The notes beneath the pieces were generated by a model. It was not told the origin of the DNA. It was given only the letters and a program-made list of their open reading frames with translations, and made no database searches. From positions 1,216,501-1,280,500 of the forward strand of contig JAQPZY010001561.1 of NCBI GenBank assembly GCA_029931535.1: a stretch of DNA of 64,000 nt. The letters run 5' to 3'. Below are positions 25,005-37,599 of this stretch, piece by piece. Position 1 is the stretch's first letter. The number at the start of each line of letters is the position of its first letter. A program made the translations under genes and the position numbers. This stretch comes from Margaritifera margaritifera. Its lineage: Eukaryota > Mollusca > Bivalvia > Unionida > Margaritiferidae.

Positions 25005-25435
25005 AGGTCACTACACACGGCGTGTTGGATAGTATATGTGGGGTTTGGATAGTAGATGACGGGATATTGATCACTACCCACGGCGTGTTGATGGTATACT
25101 GTGGGGTTTTGGATAGTAGATGATGGGATATTGATCAATACACATGGCGTGTTGATGGTATAGTGTGGGGTGTTGGATATAATAGATGACGTGGTATTGG
25201 TCACTACACACGGCGTGTTGATGATATAGTGTGGAGTGTTGGATAATAAAAATGACGGGGTATTGGTCACTACACACGGCGTGTTGATGGTATAGTGTGG
25301 GGTGTTGGATAGTAGATGACTGGGTAATGGTCACTACACACGGCGTGTTGATGGTATAGTGTGGGGTGTTGGATAGTAGATGACGGGGTAATGGTCACTA
25401 CACTCAGCGTGTTGGATAGTATAGTCTGGGGTTTC
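25005..25435 (-). repeat. Minisatellite, ~64-bp unit, about 7 copies
   Basis: The unit contains CACGGCGTGTTG followed by TATAGTGTGGGGTGTTGG. Starts of the first phrase fall near 25,015, 25,078, 25,141, 25,207, 25,274, 25,337 and 25,401. Small length changes (63-67 bp) keep long frames open on the minus strand, giving repetitive peptides that are not genes. Confidence 0.9.
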
Positions 25436-26580
25436 TGTCCTCATAAACACTTCTGTCCCATAAACACTTCTACCCAATAAACACTTCTATCCACCAACTG
25501 CCTTCTCCATGTTCATTTCAAGAATGGCTCTCAAGTGCCTCTCCATGTTAATTTCCCGTATGGGTCTATAAACCTTCCCATTTGGGTCACAAGTGATCTT
25601 CATGTTAATCTACCGTATGGGTCCCAAGTGTCTCCTTTGGGTCTCAGTTCCCTCCCTATACTACTGTCGTAAAGTGATGCATATTCAAAGAAGATTTGAC
25701 TGCGAAAGGACGAGTAAGAGAGTTAACAGATTCTGCAATATCATTAATATAAGCACGAAAGAGTAATAGCAAAACAAAAAACCGTACATTCATACATTAA
25801 ATCTTAATAAATAACACTTTCTTACGTATACTTATTACAATTAGATACAAATTAATGAAGCTCATTTTTTATTTAAATGTTCGAATGCACGATTATTATC
25901 AACAGGATCTATTTAGGTTAGCACGAAACTAAAATTAACGTAACCGTGATCTTTTTATTTTGATGCAAAGGTTGCAAAATACCAGATACATGAAAGTACA
26001 AGTGTATCTACAATTACCAAACATACATCCACATAACTTATATTGCAAGACGGTTTCTTGGGCGACTGTAATTGCCCATGACCTATGTAATAAAACAGAC
26101 CCACGGCTGCTTTGTGTTGATCAATATCAATTGAATTTTCAACGATTAAGCCAAGTCTGTTCATTCTGCTCGATTAATAACACTGTTTGAAAGGAGGGGG
26201 GGGGATTACATGACCACACAAATGTAAACAAAGAAATGTATATTAACAATGCGAGTCAGCCATATTCAAACGTACACCTAAGAATGGACCTTGTACGCTA
26301 ATTTCCACAAATGTACATTGTAATGGTGCAAATTTCTGTAGATTTCTGTAGAGCACATTTTAGTTGACAGAGAACAATTAATTAGATTTATGAGGAAAGG
26401 TACCGTGTGGAATCGCTAGACTGCGAGGGGTTTAATGTTCCTGTTGAGTGGCGAAATTGATTCTTAATTAAGCATTCGTTTATTTAACGGTCAGACAGAT
26501 TGGAAGGAAAAGGTTAACTTCGATCTTGGTATCGAAAATGTCAGAGTTCAGATTGTCCAGAATCAGTTACTTAATTAGCG
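25436..26580. other. No gene recognised
   Basis: A short AAACACTTCTG/CCAATAAACACTTCT motif is repeated at 25,442-25,492, and GGGTCTC/GGGTCCC phrases recur to 25,660. The rest is AT-rich DNA without features. Confidence 0.4.
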
Positions 26581-26620
26581 CGAAATCTAGAAGGTGACGC
26601 TGACCGAATTGTCGCATATT

Positions 26621-26628
26621 TATAAAAG
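26621..26628 (+). promoter_or_regulatory. Canonical TATA box (TATAAAAG)
   Basis: TATAAAAG lies in a locally GC-richer stretch (GGTGACGCTGACC upstream, AGGGGCGTGTTTCC downstream). It could start a transcript on the plus strand, but no coding frame was found in the following 1 kb, so it may belong to an LTR or a non-coding gene. Confidence 0.35.
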
Positions 26629-26899
26629 GCGGTAGATCCGTTTAATTTGATTGGCTACGCTAAATAAGGGGCGTGTTTCCCAGAAGAAATTTCATGGTTT
26701 TTAATATGTCCCATCGCAAAATTTAGTCAGTCTAAGTTTTTCTGCAAGAGAAATAGATTTGACTCCGAGACTGAATTTAGAAGAAGTTCTCTCTTAAAAA
26801 CAATTATTCAAGGGACGGATGTCTGGAAAGTTGACGGACACAATTCTGGCGGTAGAAGCAAGCGAGGCTTGAAAGCACAAGATATTTGCATCAATTTCA

Positions 26900-27110
26900 T
26901 GTAATTCGTTGATACCAATATAATTATTTGCTTGAATTTATTTGTTTATATTTGCATGAATTTATTTGTTTAAATTCGTAGATCAATTTTCTTGATATGA
27001 GTATAACTATTTGTTTGAGTTCACTTGTCTGAATTCGTACAATAATCTTCTTTATATGAGTTTGACGAATTGTTTGAATTTGTCGTCTTGATTGCTATAA
27101 GAATCATGTA
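26900..27110 (+). repeat. Degenerate tandem repeat, ~61-80 bp
   Basis: TTTGTTTGAGTT / ATTGTTTGAATTTGTC phrases follow GATATGAGTATAACT (about 26,995), TATATGAGTTTGACG (about 27,054) and GATACCAATATAATT (about 26,912). About three eroded copies. Confidence 0.45.
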
Positions 27111-30100
27111 TTCTAAGGATTTCATGCATTACTTTATTTGATACAAGTTGTCTTAGATGATTTCATGTATGATAAAGACTTGAGTATTCACTAAAATTAA
27201 TATAGTTAAGCCATGAAGTAAATTTCATTGATTCATTTGTATAACTGAGACGGGAACTGAAACTATTATGTCTCGTGTGATGTTAATGGGAATTAGGGAG
27301 GAGATAGCCGTTAGAAAATACATTAATCTTCTGAAACTAGGTTTGTTTATGGCCTGTCCAATTTGGCCTGACCAGATGCCTTTTGGTATCTGTTTGAATT
27401 ACGATAGGACGATATCTGACGTAACGAGAGTGGAGTAAGGTTCTATTCCCAGTAGGATATTTGACGGAAGATTTAGGTTGCTTCTCTGTTTATTTTAAAA
27501 GGGGAAATAGCTCCATCCACCCACCTACGTATCCACGTACCTACGTAGCCACGTATCCACCTACCCATTCAAAGTTGAGGGCCGACAGAGGCGAGATACA
27601 GAGAACGAGGAAGGGAAAAGCGAAGGAACAAAGAACAACAACGTTAAAGTTGGAGAGACCAGCCTATCGCAGGTTATGCTGTTATGCAGAGGCAATGACT
27701 TCGATTGTACACTCGATTCTATGATGAACTAATTCTATCGTTTAAAACAGATCGGCTATTTGCATAAGTATATTTGTGTTGAAATTCAGTAAATGATTTT
27801 TTTCAAAAAAAAGTGTATATTCCTATTTTAATGTATTTTTCCAGTTTGTTTATGTAATTGATTAAATTGTTATATTTCATGTACTCGTGTTATTCTGTTC
27901 TATATATCTGCTCAGATCTCTATTTATTCCATCTATAAGTTCATAATTTACATTATTATTTACTCGATCCGGGCAATAACACCGAGGTCGATCATCCTCT
28001 AGATAACGATAACCAACCAAATAAAGCGGACACATTGTAACGAGGGTAGTACCGCCACATACACAATAATAATTTCCATTTAGTTTTTGACAAACAAAAT
28101 AGTAGCCACAATCACATAACTATATGGAACAAATTAGAATTAATAGTTGAAATCGTCGTTCATATTATATGAAAATTCACAGGTTGTGAAAGCACAAAAA
28201 ACAAAGAGATATACGCACAGAAAGAGCAAACCAATTTTTGCATTTCTTATTATTGCTCTATAATAAATGAAAACTAAACAATACATGTCATTCAAAATTA
28301 AACAATCCTACAACATGAACCATTAATCACTTTTTCGGAAACTGCAATGTTTTATAAGTGACTGATACAAATCTACACCAATATACAAGTAAGAAGCCCC
28401 CCCCCCCACACACACAAACACACAGTCCCAATCCCACTCGCTGCACTTTTTTATATTTTTTGTAACAATCTGTAAAAATAGTATTTCAATCTTTACTCTG
28501 GACGCATGAACGGTGACAAATGATCAGCGGATGGACAACCATATAATGCTCGCAGAATTCACATGTTACGATATAATATTATTATTTCAACTTACTCTTA
28601 TAACGAGAGTATAGAAACATCTCCCACGCGCGTCCATGCGCCTAAATCGGCCCTCCCCCTCCCTTTTTTTCCCTAGAAATTCCCGCCGTTCCATCTCGAC
28701 TATATGCTTAAATAATTGTAACTTACAATCACTGCGACTAAATCTACACCAATGAGTTAAAATGTAATTCATTATGTAGTGAGTGTGCACCTTAAATGGC
28801 AGATTAAATCTCAGTAGACTTATAAAAACTAATAATAGCATCATAAAGGAAGAAAGAAAAGAAAAACATGCAACGTTAAAAAAACAAGTCGACCACGTGA
28901 TATGAATAAATACCACACCTGGCATTTACGAAGAGATCAGCTATTTGGTACTGAAAGATATCACCTATACACAAATCCACAGCGAACGAGGTGAACCTTT
29001 AATTCCCTATCGGTTGAGTAGCTGCGATTTGTAACAAAACATAGTGGTGTCATATGTTTATAATGATCTATAAAATCCAGTTGCACAAAATTTATGCATA
29101 ATAAGTAATCTAACTTTAAGTTTGTATAAATACCTTAGTTAATATGAAACAGTGGTAGAGCATACAATGAACGCCATTTCAACAACATATAATTAAAACT
29201 GTAATCAATGACTCACTGGAAATAATTATGATGGTATTAAAGCTTCAGCTAATAGTATTAATGTTTAAATAGAGCTGATAATATAAAAGTACAACATGAA
29301 TATCTTCTTTGTCGTTAAGAGGTTAAGAACTGAAATAGCTAGGCAACAGCAAACACATTTAACGGAGATATAATCCAGTAGTATATAACTATATTCCGCG
29401 ATGCATGTGGCCAAGAGTGACCCTTGCAACCCCATGTAGTCCCGCATGTTATTTCTTTTTTTTTTTCTTTTTTTTTTACATTGAAGCCAGTGTGACCACT
29501 GAGATACCCATATCGAAGTTCTCTCCTTATTTATTAATTATCAAATTTAGAAAAAAGAGATGTGAAACAAAAGAACTAAAGAGAAAAAACAATGAAAAAA
29601 GGAAGAAATGCAAGTAGAAGAAACGAAAGAAAAAGAGAGCCAAAACTTAGATAAGGTAGGATTGCGATAAATTGAAGGAAAATGATCTGCGACACGAGAT
29701 TCTGAAGCTTTTTGATGCAGTTTAGATTTTATGTCCACGAGGTTAAGAAATATTTTAGAAAGTTACAAAAAATTCCTATGTCGCCAAACCTTTTCGAATG
29801 AACAAAATGCTACAATCTGACGTCTGTTAACGAAATCAGTGTTATGTGACGTTCGCGATACAAAACAAATCTTTTCAAAAGTTACGTTACCAAAGAGCTA
29901 AAATGTAAGGTTACAGATACATATTTATTTCCAATTTATTGTCATTACCTGACGATACGTAAGGTCAAAAACATAGTTAGGTTAATATAAACATTGTAAT
30001 TTTTTTACAATCTCCTCTTTTAAATACACTTCTAAATATGTACTTGAACGGTCGCGGTGAAGAGTCATTTTCAGAGAATTATGAACTTTTTGCAGAAACT

Positions 30101-30180
30101 CTAGCCGAAATGCAGGGAATATGACGTTATTCTTTCATTCTTTGCAGCGACGTCACTAGTAACACCTATTATTTTCGTTA
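27110..30180. other. Mostly AT-rich DNA without recognised genes
   Basis: It holds a poly(C)-(CA) patch at 28,398-28,423 and a poly(T) patch at 29,452-29,479. Short frames at 27.5, 28.6-28.9 and 29.4-29.7 kb show no domain. The stretch near 27,960-28,050 (CTCGATCCGGGCAATAAC onward) is GC-richer and may be an element end. Confidence 0.4.
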
Positions 30181-30204
30181 TTTTGGATGCTGCTGTTACT
30201 GTTA

Positions 30205-30249
30205 TTATTATTATTTTTATTATTTTTATTATTATTATTATTATTATTT
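30205..30249 (+). repeat. (TTA)n microsatellite
   Basis: About 15 imperfect TTA/TTT units. Confidence 0.9.
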
Positions 30250-30829
30250 ATGTTGTATGTTTAGTTGCCTTATTGCTGAAAACGGATATGCTTGCAAATT
30301 ATATTATCTTTCATTGTTTTTTCTCTTTTTTCTTTCATGGTGTAACAAGTTAGCAATTAAAAAACGAAATTCGTGTTATCTTGCTTTGATTTACATTTCA
30401 GAAAACAAAATTCATGTTTTTTTCTTTCATGGCGCAACAAATTACTGACTTTTATTGTTGCATGAGCACACAATTTAGTGACGAACTGACTGCTACTGTT
30501 CCAGTAGCACACTTATTAGCGAAGAAAACGGACGTTTACTGTTGCAGTAGCACAATTTTAGTGCTTTTCTACGATGCACCACTGCTGAAGAGTTCAAGTA
30601 TAGTTTAACATAGCTGAAATAAAGACATTGTGTTTGAGTGCGCCTGCAGTGGATACTTCTTATACCCAGAATGATAGCATCACTACTGCTGCTGCTGTAG
30701 CGAGTACTCGTCCAAAGGAGGATGACTTCAATTTGGCCTTGTGCGATTTCATATCTTTTTCGCAATGATTTTTGCTGGTAGTACCACCTTCACCTCCTTC
30801 TCAATCATTATCGCTCTATCATGATTTCA

Positions 30830-31210
30830 GAAAGAAACAGAAGAAAGAGTTAGAGACTTTTTGCAACACCAAAAAGAAGAAGAACTGACATTTGTTCAAA
30901 AAGAAAAGGAAAAGCGAAAGAAACAAGTAGAGAAGAGGAAACCTTTGAACAGTGAACAGAAGGACGAGAATGAAAACAAAACGTTAGTGTGTTACGAAAC
31001 ATTTTGGCAGAATTAAAACACGAGAAAAATGTATAAAAACCTAGGAGAAAGAGACCTACACATACAATTAATCCCTCCGCTACACCGATGTCAGCAGCAG
31101 CGCCAACCACTACCGCTACTACTACCACCTCAGGTGTAAGCCTTGGACGTGGGAAAGGTGTAAGGCAGTTGCAGGTGATGTTGTCAAGTCCATATATTGT
31201 TTTCTTTCAA
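30830..31210 (+). pseudogene. Lys/Glu-rich coding remnant, unassigned
   Basis: One frame reads ETEERVRDFLQHQKEEEL and continues, strongly charged, through KEKEKRKKQVEKRKP and NSEQKDENENKTLV to a stop near 31,016. The composition (K, E, Q; probable coiled coil) is very unlike the surrounding AT-rich non-coding DNA. After a frame change, SATPMSAAAPTTTATTTTSG and VSLGRGKGVRQLQ follow (31,075-31,175). I recognise no family. The region sits 0.8 kb upstream of another pair of coding-like fragments, and the three may come from one decayed multi-gene element. Confidence 0.4.
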
Positions 31211-31938
31211 AACGTAACGGTCCTTTTCAGGGTCACCTAATTGTCTTAGAAACAGAGATACTATTCAATCATTCCCAGACTATGTGTTTATGTCTGTGTA
31301 TGCCTATGTCTTCCACAAAAAATAAAACGTAAACCCCTTACCCCTCTGGTGTGATAGTATATAAGTATGTTTGTGGGATTAGTTTGTGAAAGCACTCCTA
31401 CCCTTGCTTTTGTGTGATAGGCATTTTTACAGACAGACAGCAACAATTATTTTATTAACAAGTACAAAACACTCCATGTACGATACATAACTTCGATGTC
31501 GTTTAGTTTTTGCCTTTAAAATAAAAGATAAAAGAACTCCCTACTTTGATATAAAAGTACACCAAACGTTACGCCGAGCTTGTTTGTGTTTGATACAGTA
31601 CCGTTCTCCAATATAAAAAGTTCCAAGACAGAAATATCATTCTGAGTACACATTCGCCGAGAAAGAGGAATTCCACGGAGAAAAATATGATCTACCCTAC
31701 CAAAAGTTAAAGAAGACGAATGCAATGCCACGCTGTGCACCATTAGTGATGCTGAGTCCTGCAATCAGAGCGAAGCTGCACCCTGTCACATGATTGATGC
31801 AGCACAACCTTGCCGCTATACTATTGAAAGCGATGTCATTTGTGTGCCCCTCTATGGATCTCATCCATGCCCACAAACCATAAACTCATCAAGAATCACA
31901 AATCAAATAAGAATACACATTTCCTGACATTCCTGTGA

Positions 31939-32065
31939 ATGGGTAGTTTAGAAGAGCACATTCAGAATTTACCTCTGGAATTGCGAGAACACATTTACAA
32001 GTATTTTGTACAGATTGAGGTGAAACGTAAAAGACAAATTATATCAGCATTTTCAAACCGTTGAT
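31939..32065 (+). pseudogene. LPLELRE module, copy 1 (F-box-like)
   Basis: From ATG 31,939 the frame begins MGSLEEHIQNLPLELREHIY and stays open for about 41 residues. The 'LPLELREHIYK' start resembles the first helix of F-box-type modules (LPxELxxxI), but the fragment is too short for a firm claim. It has a close second copy 257 bp downstream. Confidence 0.4.
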
Positions 32066-32195
32066 ATCTGAATAGTATAAGAATGCTAATTCTCGGGAAA
32101 GACTATGACAGACACAAAACTCTACGTGGATACAAGGTTCTCGATGCCAAGACTTGTGTAATTTGTGCGGCACAGAATTATATTTTTGTAAATTG

Positions 32196-32311
32196 ACAGT
32201 TTCGAAGAGCACATTCAGAATCTACCATTGGAACTGCGTGAGCGCATTTACAGAGACTTTGTACAGATTCAAGTGAAACGCAAAGAACAATTGAATCCAA
32301 AACTGACATAG
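32196..32311 (+). pseudogene. LPLELRE module, copy 2
   Basis: The frame reads FEEHIQNLPLELRERIYRDF and continues to a stop near 32,311. Relative to copy 1 the amino-acid sequence is better kept than the flanking DNA, which suggests that the duplicates were under protein-level constraint before they decayed. The non-coding parts following each copy also align (GATATCTGAATAGTATAAG / GGTATCTGAATGCTATAAA). Confidence 0.4.
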
Positions 32312-32583
32312 ACTTTTTAAACATTGGTATCTGAATGCTATAAAAAGATGATTAATTTTAAAATATTCAAATGGTCAAACATTGATAAACTGCTAACACG
32401 TTGTAAGACTCTCCATGCCACGACTTCTGTTATCAGTATTACATCAAATGCCATGGAAGATAGTCAATGACAGAATGGAGGATTCTTAAAAGTTGTGAGC
32501 TATATTAAATTAAGTATTTCATTGCCACCCTCTCTATGATGTGCTACATCAGGCTAATATAGAATAAACGCTCCCACATAATC

Positions 32584-32775
<192 letters not shown>

Positions 32776-33090
32776 CTCTATTTCTATATCTTTCCGTCAA
32801 TCAATGCATATGGATCCTGATAGACAAAGAGAAAAATGTATTGTTATTCTTCTTCTCCATTTACTTCTTTTTATTCTTCCATCACTTCTTCCTTTTCTTT
32901 CGCAGTTCCTCAATCCTCTAAATATCTTATGAAAGTTTAAAGTTTACGTATCATTATCAGACAAATGTCCGTGATCGTATTGCTTCACATTGGAGTAATC
33001 AAAGAAAAAGGAATTGGCAGCTGTATCCTTTCCATATCCCAGGTACAGTGTTTGTGTAGTATACTACGTATCATCGCATTATAGTATAGT

Positions 33091-33194
33091 GGAGAGAGAG
33101 AGAGAGAGACAGACAGAGAGACAGACAGACAGAGGGAGAGAGACAGATACAGAGAGAGACACACAGAGGGAGAGAGACAGACAGACAGATACAA
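33091..33194 (+). repeat. (GA)n/(GACA)n microsatellite
   Basis: GAGAGA followed by mixed GACAGACAGA and GAGAGACA units. Confidence 0.9.
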
Positions 33195-33779
33195 TTAATT
33201 TACTTGCTTTTCAAATTAGACAAGTATACCCAAGTAGTTCGGAGAAAGGAAAAATAATATCTTCACATGTATTTAATCTTCATCGTTACTGGATCTCGTA
33301 TTTTGAAAATCATGAGCGAGGAGTTCTATGTGTCATATTATGGAGAGACCATCAATTTGAAAAGGTCTTTTAAAATGTGTTTTTTTGGATGTTCATGCGT
33401 ATTTTGTTCGTCGTCCGTCCGTTCATGTCACTAAATCTCTAAATTTTTGATGGATCGTTTTGATATTTGGTAGGAGTATTACCAATCCAATGAAGACACT
33501 GTGAAGAGTCTCATGTTTAACAGCAGTACTTTGATAATGTTCCTTTTTGACTTGGAGCACTAAAGACTGTCGTGATAACTTATACGCGCAACAAATTGCA
33601 TCTACATTTTGAATGGATTGTTTTGACATCTTGTGTGCTTATTATAATAATTATTCATCACACAAAGATACGCATATTTCAAACGTGAGGGACCTGATGT
33701 TTCTGGCACTAATTATGCCTCTTTGAGGACTAGAAATTATTTATCGTTTTTGACAAATATTACACAAGAATAGTACGCC

Positions 33780-35130
33780 AAATGTATGTGGAAGGAAACT
33801 CTGATAACAATAGAAACGAAACTGATAATCACAAGAATGAATATATGCAGCGCAGAGATAAAGAAGCATTTGAGAAAGTATGCAATGATTACTATAGGAA
33901 AATGAACTAAAGAATGAATTCGGCGTTGTTTAAGAGTATTTGAAGTGTGAATTTTTGTGAGAACAAAATAATGGATTTCAGATTTAAAAGTTTAACAAGC
34001 AGTATGCCGTATCTTTGTCCTGTAACTCAGTTTAATGTTTCAGTTAACCTAGACACTACAAAAATATTCAAAGATATGAACGTATACTACATTGAAAACA
34101 ACTGTTTCATATAAAATCCATAACACATTTTTGACAATCATACTTTAAGATTTGACAGAGATAATTCTGTTAATATATTCATAGAACAGTGTGATATGAA
34201 ATTATGGCAAAATGAATTTAACTGGACAATATGAATGACAAGATCCTGAAGCGGAATATTGTATTGGCATTTAACAGATCAAAACGTACCAGAGTGAAGA
34301 AAATCGATGCACATGTTTTTACTTCTTCTTTCAGATATAAAAACTGTTGTCTCAATACTATATGCTAATGAACAAGCATTTAATTCAACCAACAACATCA
34401 TATATTTAAACAACAAAAAAAAAAAATTAATCGCTAATAACTTCAACATTCCACTACATCATGACTAGTGATACATTAATGTAAAAAAGGGACAAAAACT
34501 TGATTGGTCATGGACCCGAAAAACAACAGGGTTTTAGAGAGCCTACAACTGCAAATGTGCTAAAAATTTACAAACGTCATTACAGCTATGGGGCAGGTAC
34601 TGTTAAATACTAGATAAAATTGTCGGCTGATGATATTAACTCATTTGTAACTAGTGATGAAAAAGTAGGATGGACTTATTTCTTTCTGCAAGATAGCACT
34701 GAACTGACAGAAGAAGAAATAAGATGATTTAATCAAAATATCCGGTCTTATGTGATATATATTTTAGGTACTCAAGTTCAAACTACAGTCTGTATCTGCT
34801 GATCAAGACACTGCTGAAAAGTTGTTTGAAAAAGTAATTTTTGGGAACAAGACTATGGCTCAGATGAAAACATTATATTTTCAGTTTCTAAAGTTAGTCT
34901 TAGCTATGTTGTTGGTGGCAATGATATATTTGTATCGTTGAGGGATATGGTGATGAAAATAAGTAGAATTATTGGTCACAAGAATAACTTGAAATAAAGT
35001 CACTATATAGCTTTAAACATGGACTGAACACTGCTATAAATACTGCGATGGTAAAACATATGATTCCAGCAGCTAATAAACAGTCTAAAATTATTCACCA
35101 AAAGATCGACAAGGAAAGAAAATAAAATTT
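33780..35130 (+). pseudogene. Decayed ~400-residue protein gene, unassigned (virion-like?)
   Basis: Successive broken frames read as one protein in a single direction: a charged leader (MYVEGNSDNNRNETDNHKNE, 33,784); MPYLCPVTQFNVSVNLDTTK and FKDMNVYYIENN (~34,003-34,115); VNIFIEQCDMKLWQNEFNW (~34,170); YSYGAGTVKY and IKLSADDINSFVTSDEKVGW (~34,580-34,680); ADQDTAEKLFEKVIFGNKTM (~34,797); SKVSLSYVVGGNDIFVSLRD (~34,888); and a basic tail with NKQSKIIHQKIDKERK ending near 35,125. At least six stops or shifts interrupt it. The beta-rich, alternating pattern and Gln/Asn content would suit a capsid-type protein of a Polinton or related element, but this is a guess; no motif proves it. A LINE relic begins 0.55 kb downstream. 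Confidence 0.45.
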
Positions 35131-35669
35131 AGGTAAAAACGATGTCGACAAGAAGGAGCAAAGTGGTGACAGTCTAGTAATAATAATTGCACATACTTGA
35201 AAAGATAAGGATCATGCCACAAGCTACTTTAATTTACGTTTTCAAATAAACAATTTTTATTTTTTTCATTGTTGATACTGTATTTACAACTTTGAGCAAA
35301 AATCCAAAACAACAAACCAGCTAATGCTAGAATAAGCAAAATTACATTTTCAGGTCTTCGCGAACCTTTTAAAGAGAGTCGGTAAAATCGAGAAAGTCAC
35401 TCACCCCACTAATTAAAAACTCAGCTTTTGGGATTAAACTATTCAGACTGACCTGTGTCATTTTAGTCGAAAAATCCACAGTGTAGGCATCTTATGCTAT
35501 GAGACGAGCTCTTATTGAATATTTTGAGAAAGAAATTTATCGTGAGTCTCATTTCACCTTTTTAATTATGACTACTTTCAGCTAAAACAAAATATAGTAC
35601 ATGATTTATCTGCTACTTTGTTATGTACATATACCATATAAAACTGTGTTCATGTTGCTTATCGGAAGA

Positions 35670-37487
35670 CTGTTGATAAATTTTATCGTGCAGCTGTAAA
35701 AGTCCTTGCAGACGCCGGTAATAATACTGCCCGCAGTGCTAACTGGTACCAGGATGGAATGACTATATCAGAAAATTGCATAAAGAAGCTACGGATTAAC
35801 ATATCTTATGGCTTGATAATAGTAACATAAGACATAGTTTTCTATGTAATATGATGAGGAAATCCAGGGCACAATTCAAGTATGCCTTACGATTATGTTA
35901 GACGTAAGAAACTAGAAACAGGGATAACTCCTATGCTAAGAAGTTGAACAGTAAAGCTATTTTTTTTTTGTTGAAAGATATTTGCCAATGAACTAGAAAA
36001 CGCCCTCACCAAGCCAATTCCGTGGGTCACGTGACATGCCATTAAGACAAAATCATTATTGTGAAATTCTTAATGACAGATAAAAAACACAAACGTAGTG
36101 TATTGACTGACTTGAGTAAACATACTACGTATGGAAATATTGGGTTTGTGCGTTTGGACGAGATTAATGACACTATTGCTAAGTTAAAAACGATCGTTCA
36201 CCGGGTCCTCATTCTTTTCATGCTGAACACCTTAAATATACTACTGAAAGGTTGCGTGTGCTACTTATGTATTGTTTGAATATCATGCTTGTGCATTGCT
36301 GTATTAATTTTGACCTCACTAGAGTAACTCTCGGACCAATAATCAAGTCGAAGGCCGATGATGTATCTGAAGAAAATACACCAATTATCGACCTATAGCC
36401 ATGGCCACTGTGACATCCAAAGCTTTAGAAATAATCTTTCTTCGAAGATGTGAAATAGAGCTCACAAACAATGAGTTTGGCTTTAGGCAAGATCTCTCCA
36501 CTGATGCGTGTCTGTTTGCCTTCAACGAAGTCTTTAGTTACTATGTTAATAACGGTAGTCCAGTTTATGTATGTTTCACTGGACCTTATACAGAATGCTA
36601 ATTGATCGAAACGTTCCTTTGTATGTTCTTAGTTTGCTTTGTAATTAGTAGCACATATAACAATTTTGTGTTCAGTATGGTCAGATAACTTCTATGTCTT
36701 TCCGTGTGACTAACGGTGTGCGGCAAGAAGGTGTTCTATCCCCATTCTGTTTAATGTATAAATAGATGACTTTAATTCTAAATGTAATAGGTCTTATAAT
36801 GGATGCAACATCGGCGGTTTATTTATGAATAATTGTAGCTTTGCTGATGATGTCTGTACTTTGTCCATATAATGGTGGATTACGAAAATTATTAAGAATA
36901 TTTGAGTGTTTCAAATTAGCAAATGAAATGGAGTACATCACAAAAAAGACCATATGTATGTATTTCAAACTACATAATCTGAAAAAGTGTCTATACCTAT
37001 ACTTTGCGGAGAAAATCTGCTGTTTCTCAATGAGCATGTGTACCTAGGGCATGTCATTCGTTCTAATTTGTTAGATGATAGTGATATACAAAGACAATAT
37101 CGTTCTCTTTGTCTACGAATAGCTATGCTTTTAAGGTCTTTTAAAACATTTTCTACAGATGTAAAAGTATTGCTTTTCAAATCCGATTGTATGAATTTGT
37201 ATTGTGCCCTTCTCTGGAAGTTATTTTTACGTTCTACAGTGACGCGGTTAAATATATGTTACAACAACGGATTTAGATTTTTAATGGGTTATGATAAAGG
37301 CCATAGTGCGTCGGGAACGTTTGCGAATAATAATGTTAACAGCCTTTGCGTTTCGCTTAGAAAGAGAGTGAATTCATTTAGAAAAAAAATCGCTAGTAGT
37401 AATAACATAATCTTGAAAGAAGTGTTTCGCATTGCATGCTGCAGTAATTCATCAATAATTGATACTTTGATCAAATTGTTGTGTTAA
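35670..37487 (+). pseudogene. Non-LTR retrotransposon (LINE) reverse transcriptase relic
   Basis: Parts of a LINE ORF2 are in order. The linker before the reverse transcriptase (KSRAQFKYALRLC, ~35,860) is followed by the start of the polymerase (ATVTSKALEIIFLRR and NEFGFRQDLSTDACLF, 36,401-36,520). Next come PVYVCF (~36,562), NGVRQEGVLSP (~36,710), the catalytic FADDV (36,838-36,852; the usual form is Y/FADD), and a long C-terminal frame (36,987-37,487) with YLGHVIRSNLLDDSDIQRQ and FRFLMGYDKG. An endonuclease is not seen, and stops divide the gene. A ~50-bp 3' end leads into a TTA array, a common LINE tail. The clade is not determined. Confidence 0.8.
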
Positions 37488-37537
37488 TCCTTTTTTCGTC
37501 ATACCTTGTGTGGAATTGCTGGACTTAAGTATGAAAA

Positions 37538-37538
<1 letters not shown>

Positions 37539-37592
<54 letters not shown>
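37539..37592 (+). repeat. (TTA)n array, likely LINE 3' tail
   Basis: About 18 TTA units begin ~50 bp after the LINE stop codon at 37,485. The position fits a microsatellite tail laid down with the LINE. Confidence 0.75.
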
Positions 37593-37594
<2 letters not shown>

Positions 37595-37599
37595 TTTAC

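Noticed and set aside
25005..25435. Possible CRISPR-like array
   Set aside because: Units are contiguous and variable in length with no unique spacers.
27461..27724. Plus-strand 87-codon frame as a host gene
   Set aside because: Low-complexity start (repeated CCTACGTA/CCACGTA) and no domain; not supported.
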